Shown: piece by piece, positions 15,501-23,164 of the stretch
How the letters are laid out: each line of letters starts with the position of its first letter
How positions within the stretch are numbered: position 1 is the first letter of the stretch
DNA from: an uncultured bacterium
Lineage (GTDB): Bacteria > Bacillota > Clostridia > Oscillospirales > Oscillospiraceae
Assembly: GCA_947364395.1 (NCBI GenBank)
Contig: CANASS010000031.1
Span: forward strand, 1-25,712
Direction: 5' to 3'
Length of the DNA: 25,712 bases
Translations under genes and position numbers: made by a program
The notes under the pieces: model-generated
What the model saw: the letters and a program-made list of their open reading frames with translations, nothing else
Databases searched by the model: none
What the model was told of the DNA's origin: nothing

Positions 15501-16652
15501 ATGACTGGAGCAATGTATGCGGCCATCGCCGGCCTGCGCACCCATATGCAGAACCTGAACGTTATCGGCAACAACGTGGCCAACGTGAACACCTACGGCT
15601 ACAAGTCCGCCCGTTCCGTTTTCAAGACCGCCCTGTACACCACCCTGAGCGGCGGTTCCGACGGCACCCCCGTGGTGGGCGGCGCAAACCCCTCTCAGAT
15701 CGGTTACGGTTCCACCATGGGCAGCATCGGCATCGACATGAGCACCGGCAACTATGCCGTCACCGGCATGGCCACCGACCTGATGCTGGACGGCGACGGC
15801 TTCTTCATCCTCAGCGATAAAACCACCGCCGAACAGTTCAACGGCACCGGCACGGATCAGGCCGTTCTCGACGGCATGAATCTGACCCGGGTGGGCAACT
15901 TCATGTTCGGTCCCGACGGCTACCTGGCCAAGGAGGACGGCAGCGGGGTCGTCTACGGCTTCCTGTGCACGGGTTATGATGGCAATGGCAACCCCACCTA
16001 CAGCGACCAGCTGGTGCCCATCCGCCTGCCCGGCCTCCAGGTCGATGAGCAGGGCAACAAAAAGGTTGTCTATCCTTCTGTTGACCCGGACACCAAGCGT
16101 CTCCAGGACGCCACCCACGAGGTGACCAATGGAGCCGATACGGTAGAAGAGCCCTACCCCAAGGTGGAACTGTCCGGCATCACCATCGACAGAAACACCG
16201 GCACCATCACCGGCACCACCAAGGATACCAACGAGCTGATCACCATCGGCGTGATTGCCGTGGGCAACGTGAAGAACCCCAACGGCGTCACCAACCTGGG
16301 CGACAACTACTACCAGGCGGGCGCGGGCTCCGGCGGCCTGTCCGTGTCCCTGCTGGGCGGCGCGGCCCAGAGCATGTTCGGCACCCCTGCCGACTCCGCC
16401 GGTATGTCCTACTTTATGAATAAATCGCTGACCGACGACCCGAACGCCGCCGCAGATGAGCTTCCAGACGCCTGCCGCCTGCGCAGCGGCGGCAAGACCC
16501 GCGTGCTCCAGAACGGCTTGGAGATGTCCAAGACCGACCTGGCCCAGGAGATCTCCCAGATGATCCTGACCCAGCGCGGCTACCAGGCCAACACCCGCAT
16601 CATCACCGTGACCGACTCCATGCTGGAAGAACTGGTCAACATGAAGCGCTGA
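15501..16652 (+). CDS. flgE: Flagellar hook protein FlgE
   Basis: A 383-residue hook subunit. The N-terminal rod/hook motif reads MYAAIAGLRTHMQNLNVIGN and then NVANVNTYGYKSARSVF. The C-terminal motif has NGLEMSKTDLAQEISQMILT followed by QRGYQANTRIITVTDSMLEE. The central exposed part is short and Gly/Asp/Thr-rich, so the protein is at the small end for FlgE. AAAGGAG stands thirteen bases before the ATG, a long spacing. It is flanked by two hairpins in the intergenic sequence. Confidence 0.94.
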   Translation: MTGAMYAAIAGLRTHMQNLNVIGNNVANVNTYGYKSARSVFKTALYTTLSGGSDGTPVVGGANPSQIGYGSTMGSIGIDMSTGNYAVTGMATDLMLDGDGFFILSDKTTAEQFNGTGTDQAVLDGMNLTRVGNFMFGPDGYLAKEDGSGVVYGFLCTGYDGNGNPTYSDQLVPIRLPGLQVDEQGNKKVVYPSVDPDTKRLQDATHEVTNGADTVEEPYPKVELSGITIDRNTGTITGTTKDTNELITIGVIAVGNVKNPNGVTNLGDNYYQAGAGSGGLSVSLLGGAAQSMFGTPADSAGMSYFMNKSLTDDPNAAADELPDACRLRSGGKTRVLQNGLEMSKTDLAQEISQMILTQRGYQANTRIITVTDSMLEELVNMKR

Positions 16653-16666
16653 TAAGCCCTGAAACG

Positions 16667-16702
16667 GCCCGGGGAGAGCCAATTTCTCCCCGGGCTCTCC
16701 CC
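16667..16702 (+). terminator. Two mutually exclusive hairpins after flgE
   Basis: Fold A pairs GCCCGGGGAGA (16667-16677) with TCTCCCCGGGC (16685-16695): 11 bp, 7-nt loop. Fold B pairs GGGGAGAGCC (16671-16680) with GGCTCTCCCC (16693-16702): 10 bp, 12-nt loop. They share both arms. The following sequence (CTGTAGTCCTTTCAC) is only weakly U-rich, so this may be a partial terminator or mRNA stability element between flgE and swrD. Confidence 0.5.
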
Positions 16703-16739
16703 CTGTAGTCCTTTCACTAGGAAAAAGGAGGTCCCCCAC

Positions 16740-16955
16740 ATGATCGTCCTGACTAAACGGAACCACGAGAAATTCCTTGTCAACCATCTTCAGATCGAGT
16801 ATATTGAGACCATTCCCGAATCCAAGATCGTCATGATGAACCACGACTTTTACCTCGTGCGGGAGAGCACCGAGGAGATCATAGAGAAAATCGCCCGCTA
16901 CAACGCCAAGGTGATGGATATCCAGCGGGAGATCACCGTCGTCGATAAGCGGTGA
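16740..16955 (+). CDS. swrD: FlbD/SwrD family protein
   Basis: A 71-residue cytosolic protein of the FlbD family, called SwrD (YlzI) in Bacillus subtilis, where it raises flagellar power. It matches in length, in its opening MIVLTKRNHEKFLVNHLQIE, and in EYIETIPESKIVMMN. It directly precedes motA here, which fits a link to stator function. AAAAAGGAGG lies upstream of the ATG. Confidence 0.88.
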   Translation: MIVLTKRNHEKFLVNHLQIEYIETIPESKIVMMNHDFYLVRESTEEIIEKIARYNAKVMDIQREITVVDKR

Positions 16956-17015
16956 GAAAGAAACAGGCGTCCGGGCCATCAACGCTCCCGGTCGGTTTGG
17001 AGGTAGTGCTGTAGT

Positions 17016-17855
17016 ATGAATATTACATATATCATCGGTGTCGTCGCCGCCCTGCTGGTGTTCCTGCTGGGGTGCGTGCTGGGCATTAACATCGGCCCCA
17101 AGGCAGCGGGCCTGGAACCCATCACGTTCACCCCCGGCAACCTGTGGAACTTCTTCGACGCGGCCAGTATCTTCATCGTTATCGGGTGTACCTTCGCCAT
17201 CGTGGTGGCCAGCTTCCCGGCCAGCACCCTGAGCTCCATCCCCAAGCACTTCGGGGTGATGCTCAACGCGGCTAAGTTCGACCCCATGAAGTACATCGAC
17301 CAGCTGGTGGAGCTGGCCCAGACCGCCCGTAAGAACGGCCTGCTGGCTTTGGAAGGCAAGGCCAACGAGCAGGAGGACCCCTTCTTCAAGATGGCCATTA
17401 TGCTCATCGTGGACGCCAACGACCCGGACAAGGTCCGGGCCATCCTGGAGAACGACATCGAGTGCATGTCCGCCCGGCATGAGGACGCGGCCTCACTTTA
17501 CGACAAGGCATCGTCCGTGGCTCCGGCCTTCGGCATGGTGGGCACCCTGGTGGGCCTGATCAACATGCTGGCCGGCATGGACCCCACCAGCGGCGGCAGC
17601 AACCTGGGTAAAGACATGGGCACCGCCCTGATTACCACCTTGTACGGCTGTATCCTGGCCCATATGCTGTTCGGCCCCATCGCCAACAACCTGCGTATTC
17701 GGGACAGCGAGGAAGTGCTGTGCAAGCAGATCATCGTGGAGGGCATCATGTCCATCCAGTCCGGCGAGAACCCCAAGGCGCTGCGGGAGAAGCTGCTCAC
17801 CTACATCCCCCAGGGCAAGCGTGAGGAGAGCGGCAAGTCCGGCGGCGGCGAATAA
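17016..17855 (+). CDS. motA: Flagellar motor stator protein MotA
   Basis: A 279-residue stator subunit with the expected four membrane helices: two near the N-terminus (about residues 3-23 and 45-65) and two C-terminal (about 168-188 and 205-225). The conserved SVAPAFGMVGTLVGLINML contains the proline needed for conformational coupling. The cytoplasmic loop carries charged residues (ECMSARHEDAASLYD) that face FliG. GGAGGT precedes the ATG. With MotB it forms the ion-driven stator. Confidence 0.95.
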   Translation: MNITYIIGVVAALLVFLLGCVLGINIGPKAAGLEPITFTPGNLWNFFDAASIFIVIGCTFAIVVASFPASTLSSIPKHFGVMLNAAKFDPMKYIDQLVELAQTARKNGLLALEGKANEQEDPFFKMAIMLIVDANDPDKVRAILENDIECMSARHEDAASLYDKASSVAPAFGMVGTLVGLINMLAGMDPTSGGSNLGKDMGTALITTLYGCILAHMLFGPIANNLRIRDSEEVLCKQIIVEGIMSIQSGENPKALREKLLTYIPQGKREESGKSGGGE

Positions 17856-17897
17856 GGCAGTCAGGCATTTTGACAGGGTATAAGGAGTGAGAATGTC

Positions 17898-18710
17898 GTG
17901 AAAAAGAAAAAAGGCGGTGGCGGCGGCGCCAACTGGATGGACACCTACGGCGACATGGTGACTCTGCTGCTGTGCTTCTTTGTGCTTTTGTACTCCATGT
18001 CCACCATCAGCGAGGACAAGTGGAAGGCCCTGGTCCAGTCCTTCAACCCCAACGCCATCCCCGCCGCCACCGAGATTGAGGGCGGCACCGACGGTCCCAG
18101 CTCGGAGACTGGCGGGGAAAGCGGCGTCTTTGACAACCCGGACGCCCAGGACGATATCGACCAGATGATGAAGGAACTGGCTGACGCCATCGAGGCCGCG
18201 GTGGCAGCGGAGGGCATGGAGAGCACCATCCAGGTGGAGTTCACTGGGGGCAAGGTGTATGTCAGCTTCAGCAACTCCGTGTTTTTCCTGGGAGACAGCT
18301 CGGTGCTCCAGCCCGCCGGACAGGAGATTCTTTCCAAAATCTGCCTCCTGCTCAATGACGCGGAGCCGGCCATCGACGAGATCCGGGTCCAGGGCCACAC
18401 CGCCCAGCAATACGCCAACCAGCGCAACGAGCCCCAGGGCGATTACCGTTTGGCGGCCAACCGGGCCATTGAGGTGGTGCTTTTCCTCCAGGACAACAGC
18501 ACCATTCACCCCGCCCGGATGATTCCCGAAAGCTTCGGCCAGTGGCGGCCCATCGGCAACAACAAGGACGAAGCGGGCCGCGCCCCCAACCGCCGGGTGG
18601 AGATGATTATCTCCGGCGTGGACCTGGAGGCGGATACCCTCAACGACGCGATTAAAAATTATATCACCACGTCCGACGAGGCCCTGGAGTCGGCGCCCGC
18701 AAATCCATGA
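17898..18710 (+). CDS. motB: Flagellar motor stator protein MotB
   Basis: A 270-residue peptidoglycan-anchored stator subunit. A Lys/Gly-rich N-terminus leads into the single membrane helix with YGDMVTLLLCFFVLLYSM; Asp19 is the expected ion-carrying residue. An acidic linker (about residues 60-95) follows, then the OmpA-like peptidoglycan-binding domain (about 125-255; RVQGHTAQQYANQRNE, LAANRAIEVVLFL, GRAPNRRVEMIIS). It starts with GTG, with AAGGAGTG eight bases upstream. The coupling ion cannot be decided by eye. Confidence 0.95.
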   Translation: MKKKKGGGGGANWMDTYGDMVTLLLCFFVLLYSMSTISEDKWKALVQSFNPNAIPAATEIEGGTDGPSSETGGESGVFDNPDAQDDIDQMMKELADAIEAAVAAEGMESTIQVEFTGGKVYVSFSNSVFFLGDSSVLQPAGQEILSKICLLLNDAEPAIDEIRVQGHTAQQYANQRNEPQGDYRLAANRAIEVVLFLQDNSTIHPARMIPESFGQWRPIGNNKDEAGRAPNRRVEMIISGVDLEADTLNDAIKNYITTSDEALESAPANP

Positions 18711-18745
18711 AATTTCGGCATACGCAGATAAGGTGAGGTGGTTCG

Positions 18746-19774
18746 ATGGCTGAAGTATTGTCACAAAGTCAGATCGACGCGCTGCTCAACTCCATGCTGA
18801 GCGGCGGCGGGGATTCTGGCAAGGCGGAGGAAAAGCAGCCGGAGAAAAAATATCGAAAATATGACTTCACCACCCCCCGCAAGTTCACCAAGGACCGTAT
18901 CAAGATGCTCAACGGCATCTTTGAGAACTACACCCGGGTCATCAGCTCCCGGCTCAACGCCCAGCTGCGCACCACCTGTGAGATCACGGTGGAGAGCATC
19001 GAGGAACAGAAGTTCTACGAGTTCAACAACGCGCTGATGGAGGGAGACGTGCTGGCCATGGTGGACGTCACCATCCATCCCCGTGAGGAGGGCGGCGAGG
19101 ATCTCCTTGTGGACGACCCGGTGATGGTGTATCTGTCCACCTCAACGGCGCTGGGGATGATGGACCGCATGATGGGCAGCGAAAACGAGACAGAGCGGGA
19201 AATTCCCATGGGCTACGCCTACACCGACCTGGAGCTTCAGCTGTATGAGCACCTGCTCCGGGACATCATCTCCCTGATGGGCAGCAGCTGGGAAAACTAC
19301 GTGCCCGTCTCCTTTGAGTATAACCACACTCAGGTGAATCCAACCCTGGTGACCCTGCTGAACCTGGACGAAACCGTGGTGCTGGTGGATATGAAGCTGG
19401 ACTTCGGCGGCAGCGAGGGGCGCATGAGCGTGGTGCTTCCGGGCAACATGCTGGTGAGCGTCTTTGGCGAGGTCAGCCGGGAGACTATGGGCCGGAAGGT
19501 CACCAGCGAGGACAACTCGGAGGAGATCTTCGACAAGCTGCGCGACTCCACCCTGGAGATCATCGCGGAGCTGGGCGACACCCAGCTGTCCCTCAGCGAC
19601 ATTTATCATCTCAATATAGGCGACGTGGTGGACCTGGGCCGTTCCAAGGACTCTCCCGTGTTCCTGGAGATCGGCGGCTATCAGTGGTTCACCGGACGCA
19701 TGGGAACCCACAAGAAAAACATGGCCATTAAGATAGACGAGGTGTGCTATTCGGCCGAGCAAAGGAGCGAGTAA
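18746..19774 (+). CDS. fliM: Flagellar motor switch protein FliM
   Basis: A 342-residue C-ring protein. The N-terminal CheY-docking peptide is intact (VLSQSQIDALLNSM, residues 4-17), followed by a Gly/Ser linker. The CheC-like middle domain binds FliG, and the C-terminal SpoA/FliN-like domain (about 255-335; LSLSDIYHLNIGDVVDLG) pairs with FliY. It lies three bases before fliY. In Bacillus fliL precedes this gene; here motB does. Confidence 0.95.
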   Translation: MAEVLSQSQIDALLNSMLSGGGDSGKAEEKQPEKKYRKYDFTTPRKFTKDRIKMLNGIFENYTRVISSRLNAQLRTTCEITVESIEEQKFYEFNNALMEGDVLAMVDVTIHPREEGGEDLLVDDPVMVYLSTSTALGMMDRMMGSENETEREIPMGYAYTDLELQLYEHLLRDIISLMGSSWENYVPVSFEYNHTQVNPTLVTLLNLDETVVLVDMKLDFGGSEGRMSVVLPGNMLVSVFGEVSRETMGRKVTSEDNSEEIFDKLRDSTLEIIAELGDTQLSLSDIYHLNIGDVVDLGRSKDSPVFLEIGGYQWFTGRMGTHKKNMAIKIDEVCYSAEQRSE

Positions 19775-19777
19775 GCG

Positions 19778-21313
19778 ATGGAGAAGCAACTCTTCAGCCC
19801 AATGGCGATTGACGCCTTGGGCGAAATGATGAATATCAGCCTGGGCTCCTCGGCCACCGCCGTGTCAAACATGCTGGACCACCGGGTAGATATTACCACG
19901 CCCACGGTATCCGTGGTGGACGTGAAGGACTTCACCCTGGGCAACCTGGAACCGGCCATCGGCGTGGAGATCAAATACGTCGAGGGCCTGGAGGGCAGCA
20001 ACATCATGCTGCTCAAGCGCAGCGACATCAAAATCATCGTGGACATACTCATGGGCATGGAGACCGCCGACGAGGACTTCGAGCTCAATGAGCTGACCAT
20101 CAGCTGCGTCTGCGAGGTTATGAACCAGATGATGGGGTCCGCCGCCACCGCCATGTCGGATTTCCTGGGCTTCCGGGTGGATATCTCCACACCCCAATCC
20201 TTTGAGCTGAACAATCTGGACCAGTTCAAGCAGGAGCACCTGCCCCAGGGCGCGGACCAGATCGTGGTGGTACGCTTTTTCCTGAAGATTGAGAACGCGC
20301 TGGAAAGCGAGTTCATGAACGTTATGTCCGTGGCCCTGGCCAAGGAGCTGCTGAAGAGCCTGGGCCTGGAGGGAGAGGTCACCGGGGCCGGCAGCGCGCC
20401 CGCCGAGGCTCCCGCCCCGGCTCCCGCTCCCGAGGCCCAGACCTCCGGCGGCGGAGACCACAAGATGAGCCAGGCGGAGATTGAGGCCATGCTGTCCGGC
20501 ATGAGCGGCGAACCCGCTCCCGCACCGGCCCCCCAGCCGGAGCCCTCCGGCGGCGGAGACCATAAGATGAGTCAGGCAGAGATCGAAGCCATGCTGTCCG
20601 GCATGAACAGCGAGCCCGCCCCCGCACCGGCCCCACAGCCGGAGCCCTCCGGCGGCGGAGACCACAAGATGAGCCAGGCGGAAATCGAGGCCATGCTGTC
20701 CGGCATGAACAGCGAGCCCGCTCCCGCACCGGCCCCACAGCCCGCGCCTCAGCCCGCCCCGGCGGCTCCCGCCGCTCCCCAGCAGCCCGCCGCCCAGGCT
20801 CCCGCTCCCATGCCTCCCCAGATGGGCCAGCCGCCCATGCCCTACCCCATGCCCGGCATGGACGGCCAGATGCAGGGCGGCTATATGGGTTACCCCCCCA
20901 TGTACTACCCCCCCTATCCGTACCCCTATCCGCCCCAGCCTGAGGGCGCGGTCCAGAAAGCGCCCCCCGAGCCCAAGGTCATCGCCACCAAGCCGGTGCG
21001 CATGGAGGAGATGGACCCCATGGAGCGGCTGGGCAAGGAGCAGGCCCAGAACCTGGATCTCATCATGGAGGTGCCCCTCCAGGTAACGGTGGAAATCGGA
21101 CGGGCCCGGCGGAAGGTGCAGGACATCCTGGAGTTTGCCAAGGGTTCCCTGGTGGTGCTGGATAAGCTGGCGGGCGACCAGGTGGACCTGTTCGTCAACG
21201 GCAAGTGCATCGCACGGGGCGAGGTCGTGGTTATCGAGGATAACTTCGGCGTGCGCATCACGGAGATCGTCCAGACCCCCGGCATTGAAATGCTGGCCAC
21301 CAACCACAAGTAA
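19778..21313 (+). CDS. fliY: Flagellar motor switch phosphatase FliY with a repeat-bearing linker
   Basis: A 511-residue switch protein joining a CheC-like CheY-P phosphatase domain (about residues 5-205) to a C-terminal FliN domain (about 425-505). Both CheC active-site patterns ([DS]xxxExxN-x22-P) are complete: D12/E16/N19/P42 and S109/E113/N116/P139. Bacillus FliY has an N-terminal CheY-docking peptide; here it is absent. Instead the linker (about 205-400), rich in Pro and Ala, holds three 34-residue repeats each with MSQAEIEAMLSGM, very like the docking peptide of the neighbouring FliM. A Pro/Tyr/Met-rich stretch (about 345-390) follows. The protein is much longer than the roughly 380 residues of Bacillus FliY. 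Confidence 0.93.
   Translation: MEKQLFSPMAIDALGEMMNISLGSSATAVSNMLDHRVDITTPTVSVVDVKDFTLGNLEPAIGVEIKYVEGLEGSNIMLLKRSDIKIIVDILMGMETADEDFELNELTISCVCEVMNQMMGSAATAMSDFLGFRVDISTPQSFELNNLDQFKQEHLPQGADQIVVVRFFLKIENALESEFMNVMSVALAKELLKSLGLEGEVTGAGSAPAEAPAPAPAPEAQTSGGGDHKMSQAEIEAMLSGMSGEPAPAPAPQPEPSGGGDHKMSQAEIEAMLSGMNSEPAPAPAPQPEPSGGGDHKMSQAEIEAMLSGMNSEPAPAPAPQPAPQPAPAAPAAPQQPAAQAPAPMPPQMGQPPMPYPMPGMDGQMQGGYMGYPPMYYPPYPYPYPPQPEGAVQKAPPEPKVIATKPVRMEEMDPMERLGKEQAQNLDLIMEVPLQVTVEIGRARRKVQDILEFAKGSLVVLDKLAGDQVDLFVNGKCIARGEVVVIEDNFGVRITEIVQTPGIEMLATNHK
20444..20749 (+). repeat. Three tandem 102-bp repeats in the fliY linker
   Basis: Units begin at 20444, 20546 and 20648, each 102 bases (34 codons). Each encodes SGGGDHKMSQAEIEAMLSGM followed by a Pro/Ala spacer. 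Copies 1 and 2 differ by five synonymous changes within the motif but by no amino acid there, whereas residues just after it vary (SG versus NS). The third copy's spacer diverges into a longer Pro/Ala run. Confidence 0.9.
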
Positions 21314-21398
21314 GGACTGCCTTAGGGCTGACCTCATAAAATCGCGCCCCGGCGACACGCGGGGGTACACATCATAAATGGAAAAGGATGGATCAACC

Positions 21399-21767
21399 AT
21401 GGCTAAGAAAATTCTGTTAGTGGACGACGCCGCATTCATGCGCAAGATGATCATGGACACCCTGAGCAAGAACGGCTACACCGAGCTGTTTGAGGCCGTC
21501 GATGGCGCAGACGCGGTGGAGAAGTTCAGCGAGATCGGTCCCGACCTGGTCATCATGGACATCACCATGCCCAACATGGACGGCCTGGAGGCCCTGAAGG
21601 CCATCCGCGCCAAGGACGGCAGCGCCAACGTGGTCATGTGCTCCGCCATGGGCCAGGAGTCCATGGTCATGGACGCCGTGCGCTCCGGCGCAAAGGACTT
21701 CATCGTCAAGCCCTTTAAGCCTGACCGGGTCCTCAAAACCGTCACCTCCATCCTGGGCGCACCCTGA
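21399..21767 (+). CDS. cheY: Chemotaxis response regulator CheY
   Basis: A 122-residue single-domain receiver. Active-site residues are all present: Asp9/Asp10, phospho-acceptor Asp54 (VIMDITMPNMDG), Ser82 and Lys104 (VKPF). Phosphorylated CheY binds the docking peptides of FliM (and here probably FliY) to set rotation. ATG 21399 with AAAAGGA ten bases upstream is chosen over an in-frame ATG at 21378. Its position right after fliY is the Bacillus arrangement. The stop overlaps the fliO start (TGATG). Confidence 0.95.
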   Translation: MAKKILLVDDAAFMRKMIMDTLSKNGYTELFEAVDGADAVEKFSEIGPDLVIMDITMPNMDGLEALKAIRAKDGSANVVMCSAMGQESMVMDAVRSGAKDFIVKPFKPDRVLKTVTSILGAP

Positions 21768-22174
21768 TGGCAGTTTCCCCCGGCAAGCTTACCCTAGCCC
21801 TGGCAGCCACCATGCTGGACAACATCCTCTCCCTGCTTTGGCTGTTGATCTGCGTGCTGGCCATCGCCGCGCTGGCCTACCTGTTCACCAAATACGTGGC
21901 GGGCCGGAACGGCGGCCTCTTAGGCGCGGGGGGCGGGACCGCCCACTTCAAGGTGCTGGCCCGCCTGTCCCTGGGCCGTGACCAGTCCCTGGTGCTGGTC
22001 CGGGCCGGAGAGCGCTACCTCCTGCTGGGCGCGGCCCCTTCGGGGGTGACGCTGACGGCGGAACTGACCCCGGAGGAGGCAAAGGCGCTGTACCAGCCCC
22101 CTTCGGACCAGCCGCCTCCCCCCAGCTTCGCGGAGGCGCTGCGCACCGTACTCAAGCAAAAGAAACCGAGGTGA
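21767..22174 (+). CDS. fliO: Flagellar biosynthesis protein FliO
   Basis: A 135-residue protein with one membrane helix (LSLLWLLICVLAIAALAYLF, about residues 21-40) and a small cytoplasmic domain (LARLSLGRDQSLVLVRAGER, YLLLGAAPSGVTL) typical of FliO/FliZ. FliO helps assemble the FliP ring of the export gate. It overlaps cheY by one base and has no strong ribosome site, so translation is likely coupled. The Pro-rich C-terminal tail is variable. Confidence 0.85.
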   Translation: MAVSPGKLTLALAATMLDNILSLLWLLICVLAIAALAYLFTKYVAGRNGGLLGAGGGTAHFKVLARLSLGRDQSLVLVRAGERYLLLGAAPSGVTLTAELTPEEAKALYQPPSDQPPPPSFAEALRTVLKQKKPR

Positions 22175-22181
22175 GGACGGG

Positions 22182-22862
22182 ATGCCCACAGACAGTCTGA
22201 TCAATATCAACGGCGACAGCGTCCAGACCCTGGAAATTCTCTTCCTCACCACGCTCATCGCCCTGCTGCCCTCCATGCTGGTGATGATGACCTCTTTTGC
22301 GCGGTACATCATCTCCCTGTCCTTCCTGCGCACCGCCATGGGCACCCAGCAGACCCCGCCCAACGTGGTGCTGGTAGGCATTGCCATGTTCCTCACCCTC
22401 ATCACCATGAACCCGGTGATTACCCGCATTGAGACCGAGGCCTGGGAACCCTACCGGGAGCAGGAGATCAGCCAGGAGGAATTCTTTGACCGGGCGGTGG
22501 ACCCGCTGAAGGAGTTCATGCTGAACCACACCGAGCCCAACACCCTGCGGATGTACTGCAACCTGGCCCACCATGACATCCCCGAGGACAACGCGGGGCT
22601 GGACCAGGTGGCCATGGACCTGCCCATGCGGCTGGTCATTCCGGCTTTCATGACCCAGGAGCTGCAAGCGGCTTTCTACACGGGACTGCTGCTGTACATC
22701 CCCTTCCTGCTCATCGACATCGTGGTGTCCTCCACCCTGATGAGCATGGGTATGATTATGCTGCCCCCGGCCATGATCTCCACCCCCTTCAAGCTTCTGC
22801 TGTTCGTGTCCATCAACGGCTGGAACCTGATGTTCTCCTCCCTGGTGCAGGGAGTCAAGTAA
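22182..22862 (+). CDS. fliP: Flagellar export gate protein FliP
   Basis: A 226-residue membrane protein of the export gate core (FliP5FliQ4FliR1). It shows the conserved MTSFARYIISLSFLRTAMGT with TPPNVVLVGIAMFLT, and LVIPAFMTQELQAAF with the following IPFLLIDIVVSSTLMSMGM. It lacks the long cleavable signal sequence of enterobacterial FliP, as is common in Firmicutes. A GAGGTGAGG ribosome site overlaps the fliO stop. Confidence 0.96.
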   Translation: MPTDSLININGDSVQTLEILFLTTLIALLPSMLVMMTSFARYIISLSFLRTAMGTQQTPPNVVLVGIAMFLTLITMNPVITRIETEAWEPYREQEISQEEFFDRAVDPLKEFMLNHTEPNTLRMYCNLAHHDIPEDNAGLDQVAMDLPMRLVIPAFMTQELQAAFYTGLLLYIPFLLIDIVVSSTLMSMGMIMLPPAMISTPFKLLLFVSINGWNLMFSSLVQGVK

Positions 22863-22889
22863 CGCCGCCACAGAAGGAAGGAGCAAACT

Positions 22890-23150
22890 ATGGATCCCAC
22901 ACAGGTGGCCGACCTTCTCAGAGACGGGGTGAACGTAGCCCTGAAGCTGGCCAGCCCCATGCTGCTGCTGAGTATGCTTGTGGGCGTGGTGGTGGCCATT
23001 TTCCAGGCCGTCACCCAGATTCACGAGCAGACCATCGGCTTCGTGCTCAAGCTCATCATCGTGGTGGGCGTGCTGCTGGTCGCCGGCGGCTGGATGATGG
23101 ACACCCTTCAGGATTACACCCGGGAGATTTTCTCCCTCATCGCCAGCTGA
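22890..23150 (+). CDS. fliQ: Flagellar export gate protein FliQ
   Basis: An 86-residue protein with two membrane helices (about residues 17-40 and 51-70). The family pattern LASPMLLLSMLVGVVVAIFQ followed by AVTQIHEQTIGFVLKL is clear. AGAAGGAAGGAG precedes the ATG. It lies between fliP and fliR as expected. Confidence 0.96.
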   Translation: MDPTQVADLLRDGVNVALKLASPMLLLSMLVGVVVAIFQAVTQIHEQTIGFVLKLIIVVGVLLVAGGWMMDTLQDYTREIFSLIAS

Positions 23151-23164
23151 GCGGAGCTAAGACC

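Noticed and set aside
15555..15575. Minus-strand GCCGATAA resembling a sigma-28 -10 inside flgE
   Set aside because: No TAAA at the right distance and it lies in coding sequence of the conserved hook motif.
15033..17480. 815-residue minus-strand reading frame across flgE, swrD and motA
   Set aside because: Crosses several well-supported plus-strand genes and has no family features.
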